Shown: positions 50,364 to 58,702 of the stretch, piece after piece
Layout: every line of letters starts with the position of its first letter
Position numbering within the stretch: the first letter of the stretch is position 1
Assembly: GCF_009770985.1 (NCBI RefSeq)
Contig: NZ_WSRW01000001.1
Span: 124,001-188,000, forward strand
Length of the DNA stretch: 64,000 nucleotides
Source: Mucilaginibacter lacusdianchii
GTDB lineage: Bacteria > Bacteroidota > Bacteroidia > Sphingobacteriales > Sphingobacteriaceae
Reading direction: 5' to 3'
Translations under genes and position numbers: made by a program
The notes under the pieces: generated by a model
Databases searched by the model: none
Told to the model about the DNA's origin: nothing
The model's input: the letters and a program-made list of their open reading frames with translations, nothing else

Positions 50364-50555
50364 ATGGAGATGAAAAAAAACCTAAACTTTATCCTTTTTA
50401 TTATCGTCATCATTTTAGGGGTGACGTTATTTAAACATTTTGACTTTGAAAACTTAAAGTTTGAAAAGCCCAAGCTAGCCGTTGTTTATATCATTACCTT
50501 CACAGCTTCGCTATATCTTCTAATAAAAAGACCAAAAGAAAATTCCATTAACTAA
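50364..50555 (+). CDS. Small membrane protein, 63 residues
   Basis: The product has two hydrophobic helices, residues about 8-24 (FILFIIVIILGVTLFKH) and 39-56 (LAVVYIITFTASLYLLIK), joined by a charged loop (FDFENLKFEKPK), with a basic N-terminus and a short polar tail. I do not recognise a family. The start could be either ATG at 50364 or 50370. It is convergent with the RecD-like gene, with a 32-bp gap. It may be a real small gene but I cannot show that it is translated. Confidence 0.5.
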   Translation: MEMKKNLNFILFIIVIILGVTLFKHFDFENLKFEKPKLAVVYIITFTASLYLLIKRPKENSIN

Positions 50556-50587
50556 TATCAGTTTGCAAAAGTATTACTAGTCAACAC

Positions 50588-52024
50588 TTAATATGTCAAC
50601 GCCTCGTCGCTACCGGCTTTGTAAAATTTTTCATTAAAGTTTACCAAAAATAGTTCGGTGGTAGCACGGGTGCAGGCGGTGTAAAACCAGCGTAAAAAGT
50701 CAGTATTTACCATTTCGTCTGTAATATAGCCCTGGTCTACAAACACTGCATCCCACTGGCCCCCCTGAGCTTTATGGCAGGTTACAGCGTAGGCAAACTT
50801 AATTTGCAGCGCGTTATAGTAAGGGTTTAGCTTCAGCTCTTTTAACTTGGCTCGCCTGCTGGCTATGTAATCATAATCCTTCATCACTTCCAAAAAGAAG
50901 CGCTTTTGATCGGTAGGCTGCAAGGCTGGCGAGTCGGAATATAAAGCGTCCAACAGTACCTTACATTCAATCACCGGATCTTCGGCATAGTCTATAAATT
51001 CCAGCTGCACATCAGCAAAACGGAAACCATACACTTCTTCAAACCGGCGCACTTTCTTAATGCGGGCTATATCGCCGTTAGCAATAAAACCAGTGCTGTC
51101 TTCTTCGTGCACCTGCATCCAAAAGTAATTATTGCGCACCACCATAATCTGGTCGCCACCGGTTAGTTCTTCCTCTCGCATTAATATGCGGTTACGTATC
51201 TGGCGGTTATACAGGTTGGCATTTTTGTTGGACCGGCATATCACTAAGGTATTTTCGTTGCCATATTTATTATAAGCGTAGTTAAGGCCCTCTTCCAGGC
51301 GTTCGCCGGTCATGCGATAAACATCCTTGTAGCCCTTAGTTACAATCTGCGGATAGTTTTCTTCTTCTTTACGAATGATATCGCGTACGCCGGTTACGTT
51401 GTACAAAATGCCAGAGTCCTTTTGCTGACGCAAAACCTCAGTCATTTCATAGCTGGACACATCCAATCCGAAGTTATCGGTCAACACTTTGGGGTCTAAA
51501 GCCGGACTATAAACCGAGCCTACAGGTGGCAGCTGTGCGGTATCACCCACCAGCATCAGCTTGCAGTTTTTAAAATTGTAAACGTAATCTATCAGATCTT
51601 TCAGCAGCGTTTCATAGTTGCTACCGCCGGCATCGTCAGATATCATCGACGATTCATCCACAATAAAAATGGTATTCTCGGCTGTATTTACGGCCAGCGT
51701 AAAGGCCTCGTCAATATTCATGGCCGACTTTTTACGATAGATGCGCTTATGTATAGTAAACGCCTTACGGCCCGAGTATGCAGTAATTACTTTAGCTGCA
51801 CGGCCTGTGGGGGCCAGCAATACTGCTTTTAACCCGTAAGCCCGCAATGCTTTTACCAGTGCACTTACCACGGTGGTTTTACCGGTACCTGCATAACCTT
51901 TCAGCAAAAAGCAGTCGTAACCGTTATCGTTAAGCAAAAATTTGTGAAGCCGATCAAACAGCTGTAATTGCTGTTCGGTTGGCTGGTGTTTAAATTGTTT
52001 ACTAATCTGTTCTTGTTGGGGCAT
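50588..52024 (-). CDS. RecD-like ATP-dependent DNA helicase
   Basis: The 478-residue SF1 helicase has Walker A GYAGTGKTTV near 44, a DEAD-type motif II VDESSMISD near 117, motif III LMLVGDTAQLPPVG, and a C-terminal UvrD_C_2 segment FAYAVTCHKAQGGQWDAVFVDQGY with motif V/VI FYTACTRATTELF. It lacks RecB/RecC partners, so it is the stand-alone RecD2-like type, a 5'-3' helicase involved in repair. It is divergent from the DUF3822 gene, with 63 bp between. Confidence 0.9.
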   Translation of the reverse strand: MPQQEQISKQFKHQPTEQQLQLFDRLHKFLLNDNGYDCFLLKGYAGTGKTTVVSALVKALRAYGLKAVLLAPTGRAAKVITAYSGRKAFTIHKRIYRKKSAMNIDEAFTLAVNTAENTIFIVDESSMISDDAGGSNYETLLKDLIDYVYNFKNCKLMLVGDTAQLPPVGSVYSPALDPKVLTDNFGLDVSSYEMTEVLRQQKDSGILYNVTGVRDIIRKEEENYPQIVTKGYKDVYRMTGERLEEGLNYAYNKYGNENTLVICRSNKNANLYNRQIRNRILMREEELTGGDQIMVVRNNYFWMQVHEEDSTGFIANGDIARIKKVRRFEEVYGFRFADVQLEFIDYAEDPVIECKVLLDALYSDSPALQPTDQKRFFLEVMKDYDYIASRRAKLKELKLNPYYNALQIKFAYAVTCHKAQGGQWDAVFVDQGYITDEMVNTDFLRWFYTACTRATTELFLVNFNEKFYKAGSDEALTY

Positions 52025-52069
52025 GTATAAATTGGCCTTTAGGCGCTAACAAAACAATGAAAAAATATT

Positions 52070-52077
52070 TACTTTTG
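52070..52077 (+). promoter_or_regulatory. Promoter -7 element of the DUF3822-rsmD operon
   Basis: TACTTTTG is a perfect TAnnTTTG and ends 10 bp before the ATG; leader about 4-5 nt. The region upstream overlaps the divergent helicase promoter area. Confidence 0.5.
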
Positions 52078-52087
52078 TTCGCAACTG

Positions 52088-52900
52088 ATGGACGATACCT
52101 TATATCATTACATTGACCCCGGCTTTAGTCACCTTGAAGTGCACAATTACACTTTGCTGGTGCTCATTAACCCTACTCAATTTTCGTTAGCGGTAGTACA
52201 TCAGCACAAATTAATGGTTTGGCGTAAACCCGGCTTATTAAGCGAACTTAACCAACCCGGCGAAGTGCAGGAAGTACTGAACTTCAATTACCAAAACATT
52301 ATTTCGGGCGTTACCTCATCCGATTTCACCCTCATACCCGACGCCCTGTATCAGGAAGCCGATGTGGCATCCATTGCCCGTTACCTTGACGTACAATCGC
52401 AAGATACGGTGTTTGCACAGCCACTGGATGCCGACAACCGCATTGTGTTTAAACTTAACCAAACTGCTACTTTGGCTGCCGCCCGGTTTGATCTGTCTAA
52501 AACAATTTTTGCAGCTTCGGGCTGGATAAAAGCCATTGCCGATACCCAGCCTTCTGGATATGATTTATATATAAATATAAACGAAAATCAGGCCGATTTA
52601 GTCTATTTCAGGCATGGCAAATTACTGCTTTTTAACACCTTTGAGTGCACTAATGCTGATGAATTAGCATATTACGCACTCTTTGTGGCAGAGCAGTTGA
52701 AACTAACGCCCGCCGATACGAATGTGATAGTAAACGGACTTATTTCAGAAGGCAACGCTTACCATAACCGCCTTTCTAACTTTTTTAAATTGGCAGCCCT
52801 CAGCACTGTGCAATTGCTCGATATGCCAGAGCACTTGCCTAAACAGGAGTTGCTAACTTTAAGTGCTTTGACCCTATGCGCATCATTGGCGGACGTTTAA
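52088..52900 (+). CDS. DUF3822 family protein
   Basis: The 270-residue protein matches the Bacteroidota-specific DUF3822 by its N-terminal segment (FSHLEVHNYTLLVLINPTQFS), its central actin-like/hydrolase-fold pattern (DLYININENQADLVYFRHGKL) and its length. The fold resembles an ASKHA-type ATPase in many predictions, but I have not tested this. Function unknown. It overlaps the rsmD start by 25 nt, so the two are translationally coupled, as in relatives. Confidence 0.85.
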   Translation: MDDTLYHYIDPGFSHLEVHNYTLLVLINPTQFSLAVVHQHKLMVWRKPGLLSELNQPGEVQEVLNFNYQNIISGVTSSDFTLIPDALYQEADVASIARYLDVQSQDTVFAQPLDADNRIVFKLNQTATLAAARFDLSKTIFAASGWIKAIADTQPSGYDLYININENQADLVYFRHGKLLLFNTFECTNADELAYYALFVAEQLKLTPADTNVIVNGLISEGNAYHNRLSNFFKLAALSTVQLLDMPEHLPKQELLTLSALTLCASLADV

Positions 52901-53421
52901 AAGGCTTGCGGCTTAACCCGCCTAAAAACCTGCCGGTTAGGCCCACTACTGACCTAGCTAAGGAAGCACTGTTCAATATCCTGCAAAACCAGGTAGAACT
53001 GGAAGATATTAAAGTGCTGGACCTTTTTAGCGGCACCGGTAACCTGGCACTGGAATTTGCCTCGCGCTTTGCCAAAAGTGTTACAGCGGTTGACCGAAGC
53101 ATACATTGCGTAAATTATTTGAAAGATACAGCCCGCCAGCATGGCTTAACACAAATTACCACTTTTAAGGCTGATGTGTTTAAATACCTGGAACTGGAAA
53201 CCGAGCAGTATAATTTAATATTTGCCGATCCGCCTTATGATTTAAGCCGCATTCCGGAATTGCCTAAAATTGTTTTTGACAAAAATCTGTTGTTACCGGG
53301 TGGCTTGCTTATCATCGAGCATCAATCATTACAAAACCTTAGTAACCATCCTAACTTTACCGAGCAGCGCCGGTATGGGCACTCATCGTTCTCGTTTTTT
53401 GAAATGAAAAGCGAGGCATAG
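52876..53421 (+). CDS. rsmD: 16S rRNA (guanine(966)-N(2))-methyltransferase RsmD
   Basis: RsmD methylates G966 of 16S rRNA using SAM. The 181-residue product starts MRIIGGRLKGLRLNPPKN, carries the SAM motif VLDLFSGTGNLALEFASR near 52, and the catalytic FADPPYDLS near 122. Length is typical. The start overlaps the DUF3822 3' end by 25 nt; the conserved IIGGRLKG begins at residue 3, which fixes the start. No coaD gene follows, unlike in some phyla. Confidence 0.96.
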   Translation: MRIIGGRLKGLRLNPPKNLPVRPTTDLAKEALFNILQNQVELEDIKVLDLFSGTGNLALEFASRFAKSVTAVDRSIHCVNYLKDTARQHGLTQITTFKADVFKYLELETEQYNLIFADPPYDLSRIPELPKIVFDKNLLLPGGLLIIEHQSLQNLSNHPNFTEQRRYGHSSFSFFEMKSEA

Positions 53422-53511
53422 TTACATCACAAGCATTGCTTATAATTTTCATTATCTGTAACATTTAGTATCCACTTTCCGTCATGGCAGTAGCCTTAAA
53501 CTTACCACGAC

Positions 53512-54537
53512 GTGAAACATCCATTTTTAATATTAACATTAATCACCCTGTTAGCTGCGGGATGTACCAAGGAAAAGAACCAGCCCACTGACGCTCCGGA
53601 CGAAGATGTAAAAATACCATCCGATACCACCCATACACAAACCACCCGTTGGACTACATTTAACATCAGTAATTCGCCGCTAAACAGCAATCAGGTTAAT
53701 GCTATAGCTATTGATAAAAATGATGTTAAATGGATAGGTACTGCTAACGGCTTGTACCGTTTGAATGGTGGCAAATGGACTACGTTTACCCCTGCCAACT
53801 CACAATTACCTTCTGCCAATATACAAGCTTTGGCTACAGAAGCGAACGGCAGCCTTTGGGTAGGTACGGATAAAGGAATTGCGAAATTTGACGGTACACA
53901 TTGGCAGGTTTACAATTCGGCCAATAGTGTATTTACCAACAACAATATCAAATGCATTGCCCATGATGCTAATCGCCAAATTACCTGGATAGGCACAGAC
54001 GATGGCTTTGTAAAAGTGACTGGCACCAACCAGTGGGAACACCTGGATGGACCGGATGTTATATTATCTATGGCGGTTGACCATGATGGAGCGCTTTGGA
54101 TAGGAACGTTTAACAGCTTTGCTTTTATCGGCATCATTAAAAAATATCATAATGGTCAGTGGACATCTTACCGGCTGGATCAAATGGGGTACACATCTGC
54201 CTTTCCTTACGGATTAGTAATAAACTCGGCTAATCAAATTTATGCAGTGCTGGGCGGCACAGTAGCCAAATCGGTTATATGTTTTGACGGCCAAAGCTGG
54301 AAGGAAATTACAAAGCCTGAAAATGTACGTGGGTTGAAAACTATTGCGCTGGAAGGAAACAAAATATGGGTAGGCGGCATCCATTTATCAGAATTTGGCC
54401 ATAAAGATTCGAAGTTATTAAGCATTCCGGATACAGATTCTCCCATTCAGTGTATAGCTACCGACAACGACGACCGCAAGTGGTTAGGAACCGTGTACGG
54501 CGGCTTAGCCGTTTATGGTAAAGCAGTGGCCGACTAA
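53512..54537 (+). CDS. Lipoprotein with two-component-regulator-type propeller repeats
   Basis: The 341-residue product starts with GTG at 53512, has a lipoprotein signal ending AAGC with the Cys at residue 18, then a low-complexity linker and at least four propeller blades. The blades repeat VNAIAIDKNDVKWIGTANGL, IQALATEANGSLWVGTDKGI, CIAHDANRQITWIGTDDGF and MAVDHDGALWIGTFNSF. Such Reg_prop blades form the sensor of hybrid two-component systems; here they stand alone on a lipid anchor. Its ligand is unknown. Short intergenic gaps show no operon partner. Confidence 0.85.
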   Translation: MKHPFLILTLITLLAAGCTKEKNQPTDAPDEDVKIPSDTTHTQTTRWTTFNISNSPLNSNQVNAIAIDKNDVKWIGTANGLYRLNGGKWTTFTPANSQLPSANIQALATEANGSLWVGTDKGIAKFDGTHWQVYNSANSVFTNNNIKCIAHDANRQITWIGTDDGFVKVTGTNQWEHLDGPDVILSMAVDHDGALWIGTFNSFAFIGIIKKYHNGQWTSYRLDQMGYTSAFPYGLVINSANQIYAVLGGTVAKSVICFDGQSWKEITKPENVRGLKTIALEGNKIWVGGIHLSEFGHKDSKLLSIPDTDSPIQCIATDNDDRKWLGTVYGGLAVYGKAVAD

Positions 54538-54668
54538 TTATGTTTATTAAGCAGGTCTGGCTACATCTTTTGCGATGCTGTTTTAAGCTCAGATTTAGCA
54601 ACTTTGATTAATCAGTGAAAGAAATCAACTACTTAATTAACCAAATTCATTTCTTAACCTACATTAAC

Positions 54669-54697
54669 TTTGCGGTTGACCCGGTACTGTAACTTTG
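54669..54697 (+). promoter_or_regulatory. Full promoter of the pirin gene (-33 TTTG, 17 bp, TAACTTTG)
   Basis: TTTG at 54669-54672 is followed after 17 bp by TAACTTTG at 54690-54697, matching the Bacteroidota TTG-N17-23-TAnnTTTG layout. The pirin ATG is 22 bp further on. This is the most complete promoter in the window. Confidence 0.65.
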
Positions 54698-54719
54698 TAT
54701 CAACAAAAACACAATTACT

Positions 54720-55439
54720 ATGGCACAATCTGTTTTACACCAAGCCGGTACCCGTGGTCATGCTAACCATGGCTGGCTGGAAAGTTATCATACTTTTAGC
54801 TTCGCCGGTTATTATAATGCCGACCGTATGAACTTTGGCGCACTGCGCGTTTTGAATGATGACACCGTAAGCGGCGGCATGGGCTTTGGCAAACACCCGC
54901 ATGATAATATGGAAATTATCTCCATCCCACTAGAGGGCGACCTGGAGCATCAAGACAGCATGGGCAATGTCGCCGTTATCCGCAAAGGCGATATACAGGC
55001 CATGAGTGCCGGCACTGGCATTTACCACAGCGAGAAAAATAAGAACCCCAACGAGAAAGTTAAATTCTTACAAATTTGGATTTATCCTGATCAAAAAAAC
55101 GTAACCCCACGGTATGACCAATTGACTTTAAGTATGGATGACCGCCATAATAAACTACAACAGGTTTTATCGCCCAATAAAGATGACGACGGCATCTGGA
55201 TTTATCAACAAGCGTGGTTTCATATAGGTAAGTTTAATAAAGGTATTAGTACCGAATATGCCTTAAAAGGCGGCGCTAACAGTGGCGTATACGCGTTTAT
55301 TTTGAATGGCCAAGTAAATATAAATGGTCAGTTGTTAAACACACGCGACGGTTTTGGTGTTTGGGATACAGATAAACTAAGCATTACTGCCGAAAGTGAT
55401 GCCGAGTTTTTACTGATGGAAGTTCCGATGAAGTTTTAA
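54720..55439 (+). CDS. Pirin family protein
   Basis: The 239-residue bicupin has the pirin N-terminal motif LESYHTFSFAGYYNADRM and the metal-binding FGKHPHDNMEIISIPLEG with two His, another His at EHQDS and Glu. Pirins of this size often have quercetin 2,3-dioxygenase activity or act as redox sensors; the substrate here is unknown. A degenerate receiver gene follows after 4 bp, so the two probably share a transcript. Confidence 0.92.
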   Translation: MAQSVLHQAGTRGHANHGWLESYHTFSFAGYYNADRMNFGALRVLNDDTVSGGMGFGKHPHDNMEIISIPLEGDLEHQDSMGNVAVIRKGDIQAMSAGTGIYHSEKNKNPNEKVKFLQIWIYPDQKNVTPRYDQLTLSMDDRHNKLQQVLSPNKDDDGIWIYQQAWFHIGKFNKGISTEYALKGGANSGVYAFILNGQVNINGQLLNTRDGFGVWDTDKLSITAESDAEFLLMEVPMKF

Positions 55440-55443
55440 CATA

Positions 55444-55755
55444 ATGAATAAAGTAAACATATTGGTGGTAGGCCGGCACGAACAAATTTTACAAACTGTA
55501 GTGCGGCTTATCAACAACAACCCTGAATGGCATAGTGTAGGCGCTTTAACTGATAAAGACGCCATTCAGTTGTTTAGCCACGAAGTATTTGACCTGATTT
55601 TGCTCAGTAGCGGTATAGAACCCGAGTCGGAACAAAATTTGCGTGCTTACTTTACCGATCATCGCCCGAGTGTTATCATCGTACAGCATTATGGCGGTGG
55701 CAGCGGCTTGCTTACAGCCGAGATTTACGAGGCGTTGCAGGGAAGAATGGTGTAG
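55444..55755 (+). CDS. Degenerate receiver-like protein lacking the phosphorylation site
   Basis: The 103-residue product has the size and strand pattern of a receiver domain: VNILVVG for strand 1, FDLILLSSG for strand 3, PSVIIVQH for strand 4. But the acidic pair is replaced by Gly10-Arg11 and the phosphoacceptor Asp by Ser55-Ser56. It is therefore an atypical (pseudo-)receiver that cannot be phosphorylated in the usual way. It starts 4 bp after the pirin stop. Partner and function unknown. The similarity is by pattern only. Confidence 0.65.
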   Translation: MNKVNILVVGRHEQILQTVVRLINNNPEWHSVGALTDKDAIQLFSHEVFDLILLSSGIEPESEQNLRAYFTDHRPSVIIVQHYGGGSGLLTAEIYEALQGRMV

Positions 55756-55781
55756 GAAATATTATAAAATACAATATATCA

Positions 55782-56265
55782 TTGTGCAACAGAGGCAGGT
55801 TGTGAAGTCAGCTGTCAAAGCAATCTACAAGTTTTTGCATTGCCTTAGGTTTTGCTGCTAGCTTGTGCTTGTGCTGTTAGTTTAACTTCCGGTAGTGGTT
55901 ATTTACATCTTGCAGTCTGCTCATTGCCGCAGGGGCTATTTCTTTTGTCATAGCCACAAAAGAAACAAAAAGGCCTAGCTCTCGCGATCCCCTGTCTGCC
56001 CACCAAGCCCAACGCTGGCCCGGGCGCGATAGCGGGCCTCTGCGCTTTTTTTCTTTTTCTATTTTCATTCAACGTTAAGCAACGACGGAACGAGTCAACA
56101 AAAAGAATCGGCATTAGATTTTTGCGGTAGCTACAGCCCTAAGTATAAGCACTATCTTAAATAGTAAAAATCTCTGGCCGAGAGGTTTCTTTTTGGTTAC
56201 CTTTTCTTTTCCGGCAAAAGAAAAAGTAACATCCACAGGCCGTGGTATAAGAACATCCCTATCCT
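55782..56265 (+). repeat. Dispersed ~490-bp structured repeat, copy 2
   Basis: This is the second copy of the element at 5271-5764, same orientation. The three hairpins are at 55939-55948/55956-55965 (10 bp), 56017-56022/56033-56038 (6 bp GC) and 56196-56210/56216-56230 (15 positions with one G-T pair). In the first hairpin two A-T pairs of copy 1 have become T-A pairs here, which is compensatory. It too lies between converging genes (55755 and 56337). Two short frames open on minus inside it (55877-56068 and 55899-56114) are not conserved in copy 1. Confidence 0.85.
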
Positions 56266-56291
56266 CATGAAACACTAATGGAAGTCAAAGC

Positions 56292-56843
<552 letters not shown>

Positions 56844-56933
56844 AACGGTTTGTTTAAACGGGGTGCAAACGTACTATAGTTTTCAATAATTCACAAACCT
56901 TGTTACCTATAAGCTTTCAACGCGGCTGAAAAC

Positions 56934-56973
56934 AAAACATCCTGAACCGGCATAAGCCAATTCAGGATGTTTT
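56934..56973. terminator. Bidirectional-type terminator between GNAT and SDR genes
   Basis: A perfect 13-bp stem (56934-56946 with 56961-56973) has the core ACATCCTGAA/TTCAGGATGT and A/T-rich ends. It lies 20 bp past the SDR stop on the minus strand and 91 bp upstream of the GNAT start. Confidence 0.85.
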
Positions 56974-56992
56974 TAATAAAAATCAATATTGA

Positions 56993-57796
56993 TTATTCGT
57001 CTTTCTTATCTACCGGTTTTTGCATCTCGTTCATCATATGTGCAACGGTGCTTTCGGGGGTAACATTACTCATGGCAATCATGGCTTTATTTTTAAAGCC
57101 CGAAATTACCTTGTCATCACCGGCCATCAGGGCATCAAAACCGTCTTGTGCTACTTCGGCAGCATCAGACAAAGAACTTTTATCCTGTACTATTTTGCTA
57201 TCCTGCATTTCGGCTTTGTTAAAGAAGTCGGTATCAGTAGCGCCTGGCTGCAATACGGTAACGGTGACGTTGGTACCTTTCAACTCTTCGCGGATGGCTT
57301 CAGAGAATGACAACACAAACGCTTTGGTACCGTGGTAAACTGACTGCCATGGACCTGGTGTTTGACTGGCAATGGAACCCAATTGTAAAATTTTACCCTC
57401 GTTGCGGGCCACCATATCTTTCAAAAAGCATTTGGTTAATATGATCAACGAACCAATGTTCAATTGAACCATATCTAATTCGCGCTCTATATCAGTATCT
57501 TTAAACTGACCATAGTAACCTTGCCCGGCATCATTTACCAATACATCCACTTGTAAACCACGAGATTTTACTTCATCGTAAACGGCAAAAGCTTCTTCGC
57601 GTTTAAACAAATCTTTTGATATGGTTATCACATCAATTCCGCTTTGTTTCAGCTCGTTTGAACAGTTGTTTAGCTCTTGCTCATTACGTGCTACCAAAAT
57701 CAGATTATATTTTTCTTTGGCAAATATTTTGGCCAATTCAAAGCCGATACCTGATGTTGCACCAGTAATCAGCGCATATTTTTGTGTGCTTGACAT
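56993..57796 (-). CDS. Short-chain dehydrogenase/reductase
   Basis: The 267-residue NAD(P) oxidoreductase has GATSGIGFELAK at about 12, NDAG near 89 (instead of NNAG), catalytic Ser in GSIASQTPG near 138 and YxxxK as YHGTK near 151. The C-terminal region is charged. Substrate unknown. It has no operon partner: a 138-bp gap separates it from the upstream UVR-motif gene. Confidence 0.88.
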   Translation of the reverse strand: MSSTQKYALITGATSGIGFELAKIFAKEKYNLILVARNEQELNNCSNELKQSGIDVITISKDLFKREEAFAVYDEVKSRGLQVDVLVNDAGQGYYGQFKDTDIERELDMVQLNIGSLIILTKCFLKDMVARNEGKILQLGSIASQTPGPWQSVYHGTKAFVLSFSEAIREELKGTNVTVTVLQPGATDTDFFNKAEMQDSKIVQDKSSLSDAAEVAQDGFDALMAGDDKVISGFKNKAMIAMSNVTPESTVAHMMNEMQKPVDKKDE

Positions 57797-57934
57797 AATT
57801 TTAAGTTTTAGTTTATTAACTACAAATTAATAAACCACAACTATGCCATTTGTTTTCAACAAATTACAAATTCTGCTTTTATGCTGATTCTTAATAGTGA
57901 TAGCGTCTAATTTTAACCTAACACTATAGGTAAT

Positions 57935-58150
57935 TTACTTCTTACCAGTGCGTTTGATGAGTTCATCCCTGATGATAGCGCACTTTTCATAACGCTCCAG
58001 TTCAACGTTTTCCTGCAACATTGCTTCCAGTTCCAGCCGAGACTTGCTTACAAACTCGAGCGTATTAGTGGTTAAGGTAGTGATGTTTTGAAAATATCCG
58101 TCGGCGCTGTAAAAACCCAGGTTAGTTAACCCGCTGTTGTTTTGTTCCAT
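57935..58150 (-). CDS. Small UvrB/UvrC-motif protein
   Basis: The 71-residue protein ends with a UVR motif (LEAMLQENVELERYEKCAII then RDELIKR), a helical hairpin used by UvrB and UvrC for contact with each other and found in several small regulators. The N-terminal 35 residues have no recognisable pattern. Function unknown; repair or stress regulation is only suggested by the motif. A -7-type TAAATTTG (minus) at 58247-58254 could serve it with a leader of about 90 nt. Confidence 0.65.
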   Translation of the reverse strand: MEQNNSGLTNLGFYSADGYFQNITTLTTNTLEFVSKSRLELEAMLQENVELERYEKCAIIRDELIKRTGKK

Positions 58151-58282
58151 CTTCGTTTAATTAATTAGGTAAACTCAAGTTAAGAAATTCTTTTCTAAAA
58201 GTTAACTTAACCAACAAAACTTATTTTCACAAACTTCGACACAAACCAAATTTAATATTGCAAAAATCAGAATATCAAACAA

Positions 58283-58618
58283 TTACAATGCTTGATAATC
58301 TTCGCGTATGGGATTAAAAACGTCAAGTAACTTACAATCGGTAATGGCTTTACCGCCATGTGGTACATTTGGTGGAATAATTACATACATGCCCTGATCC
58401 AATATCTGCGACTCGCCGTTTACCGTCATTTCAAACTGGCCTTCCAGCACAAAAGCGCATTGATGATGAATATGCTGATGGATGGCAGATACTGCACCCG
58501 CTTTCACCTCGATGAAGTTAAGCGTATTTACATCAGTATGAATCATTTTGGCCATATAGCCCGGCGCTATTTCTTTAACCGGTATATCTTTAAAATAATG
58601 AAAAATGTTGGTGTCCAT
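58283..58618 (-). CDS. Cupin domain protein
   Basis: The 111-residue single cupin has the first metal motif HQHIHHQCAFVLEG (about 41-54) with three His and the second as PPNVPHGGKAI (about 86-92). It fits a small metal-binding cupin; activity unknown. It ends 132 bp upstream of the UVR gene and starts just past the kup terminator. Confidence 0.88.
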   Translation of the reverse strand: MDTNIFHYFKDIPVKEIAPGYMAKMIHTDVNTLNFIEVKAGAVSAIHQHIHHQCAFVLEGQFEMTVNGESQILDQGMYVIIPPNVPHGGKAITDCKLLDVFNPIREDYQAL

Positions 58619-58646
58619 ATAACATTAATTGATGTCTATAAATAAC

Positions 58647-58679
58647 TATGGCATCAAAAATCAGCTTTTTGATGCCATA
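58647..58679. terminator. Terminator of kup
   Basis: A perfect 14-bp stem (58647-58660 with 58666-58679, 5-nt loop) flanked by A- and T-runs. It lies 24 bp past the kup stop on the minus strand and 29 bp before the cupin start. Confidence 0.88.
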
Positions 58680-58702
58680 ATTAGTTAAATTATTTGAAGA
58701 AA

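Noticed and set aside
55356..55440. Pirin 3' end and pseudo-receiver as one fused, frameshifted gene
   Set aside because: Pirin ends with a normal length and a proper stop; the receiver-like gene has its own start 4 bp later.
55877..56114. Two short minus-strand frames (63 and 71 residues) inside the structured repeat
   Set aside because: The corresponding copy at 5271-5764 has stop codons in the same place, so the frames are not conserved; they look like by-products of a GC-rich hairpin region.
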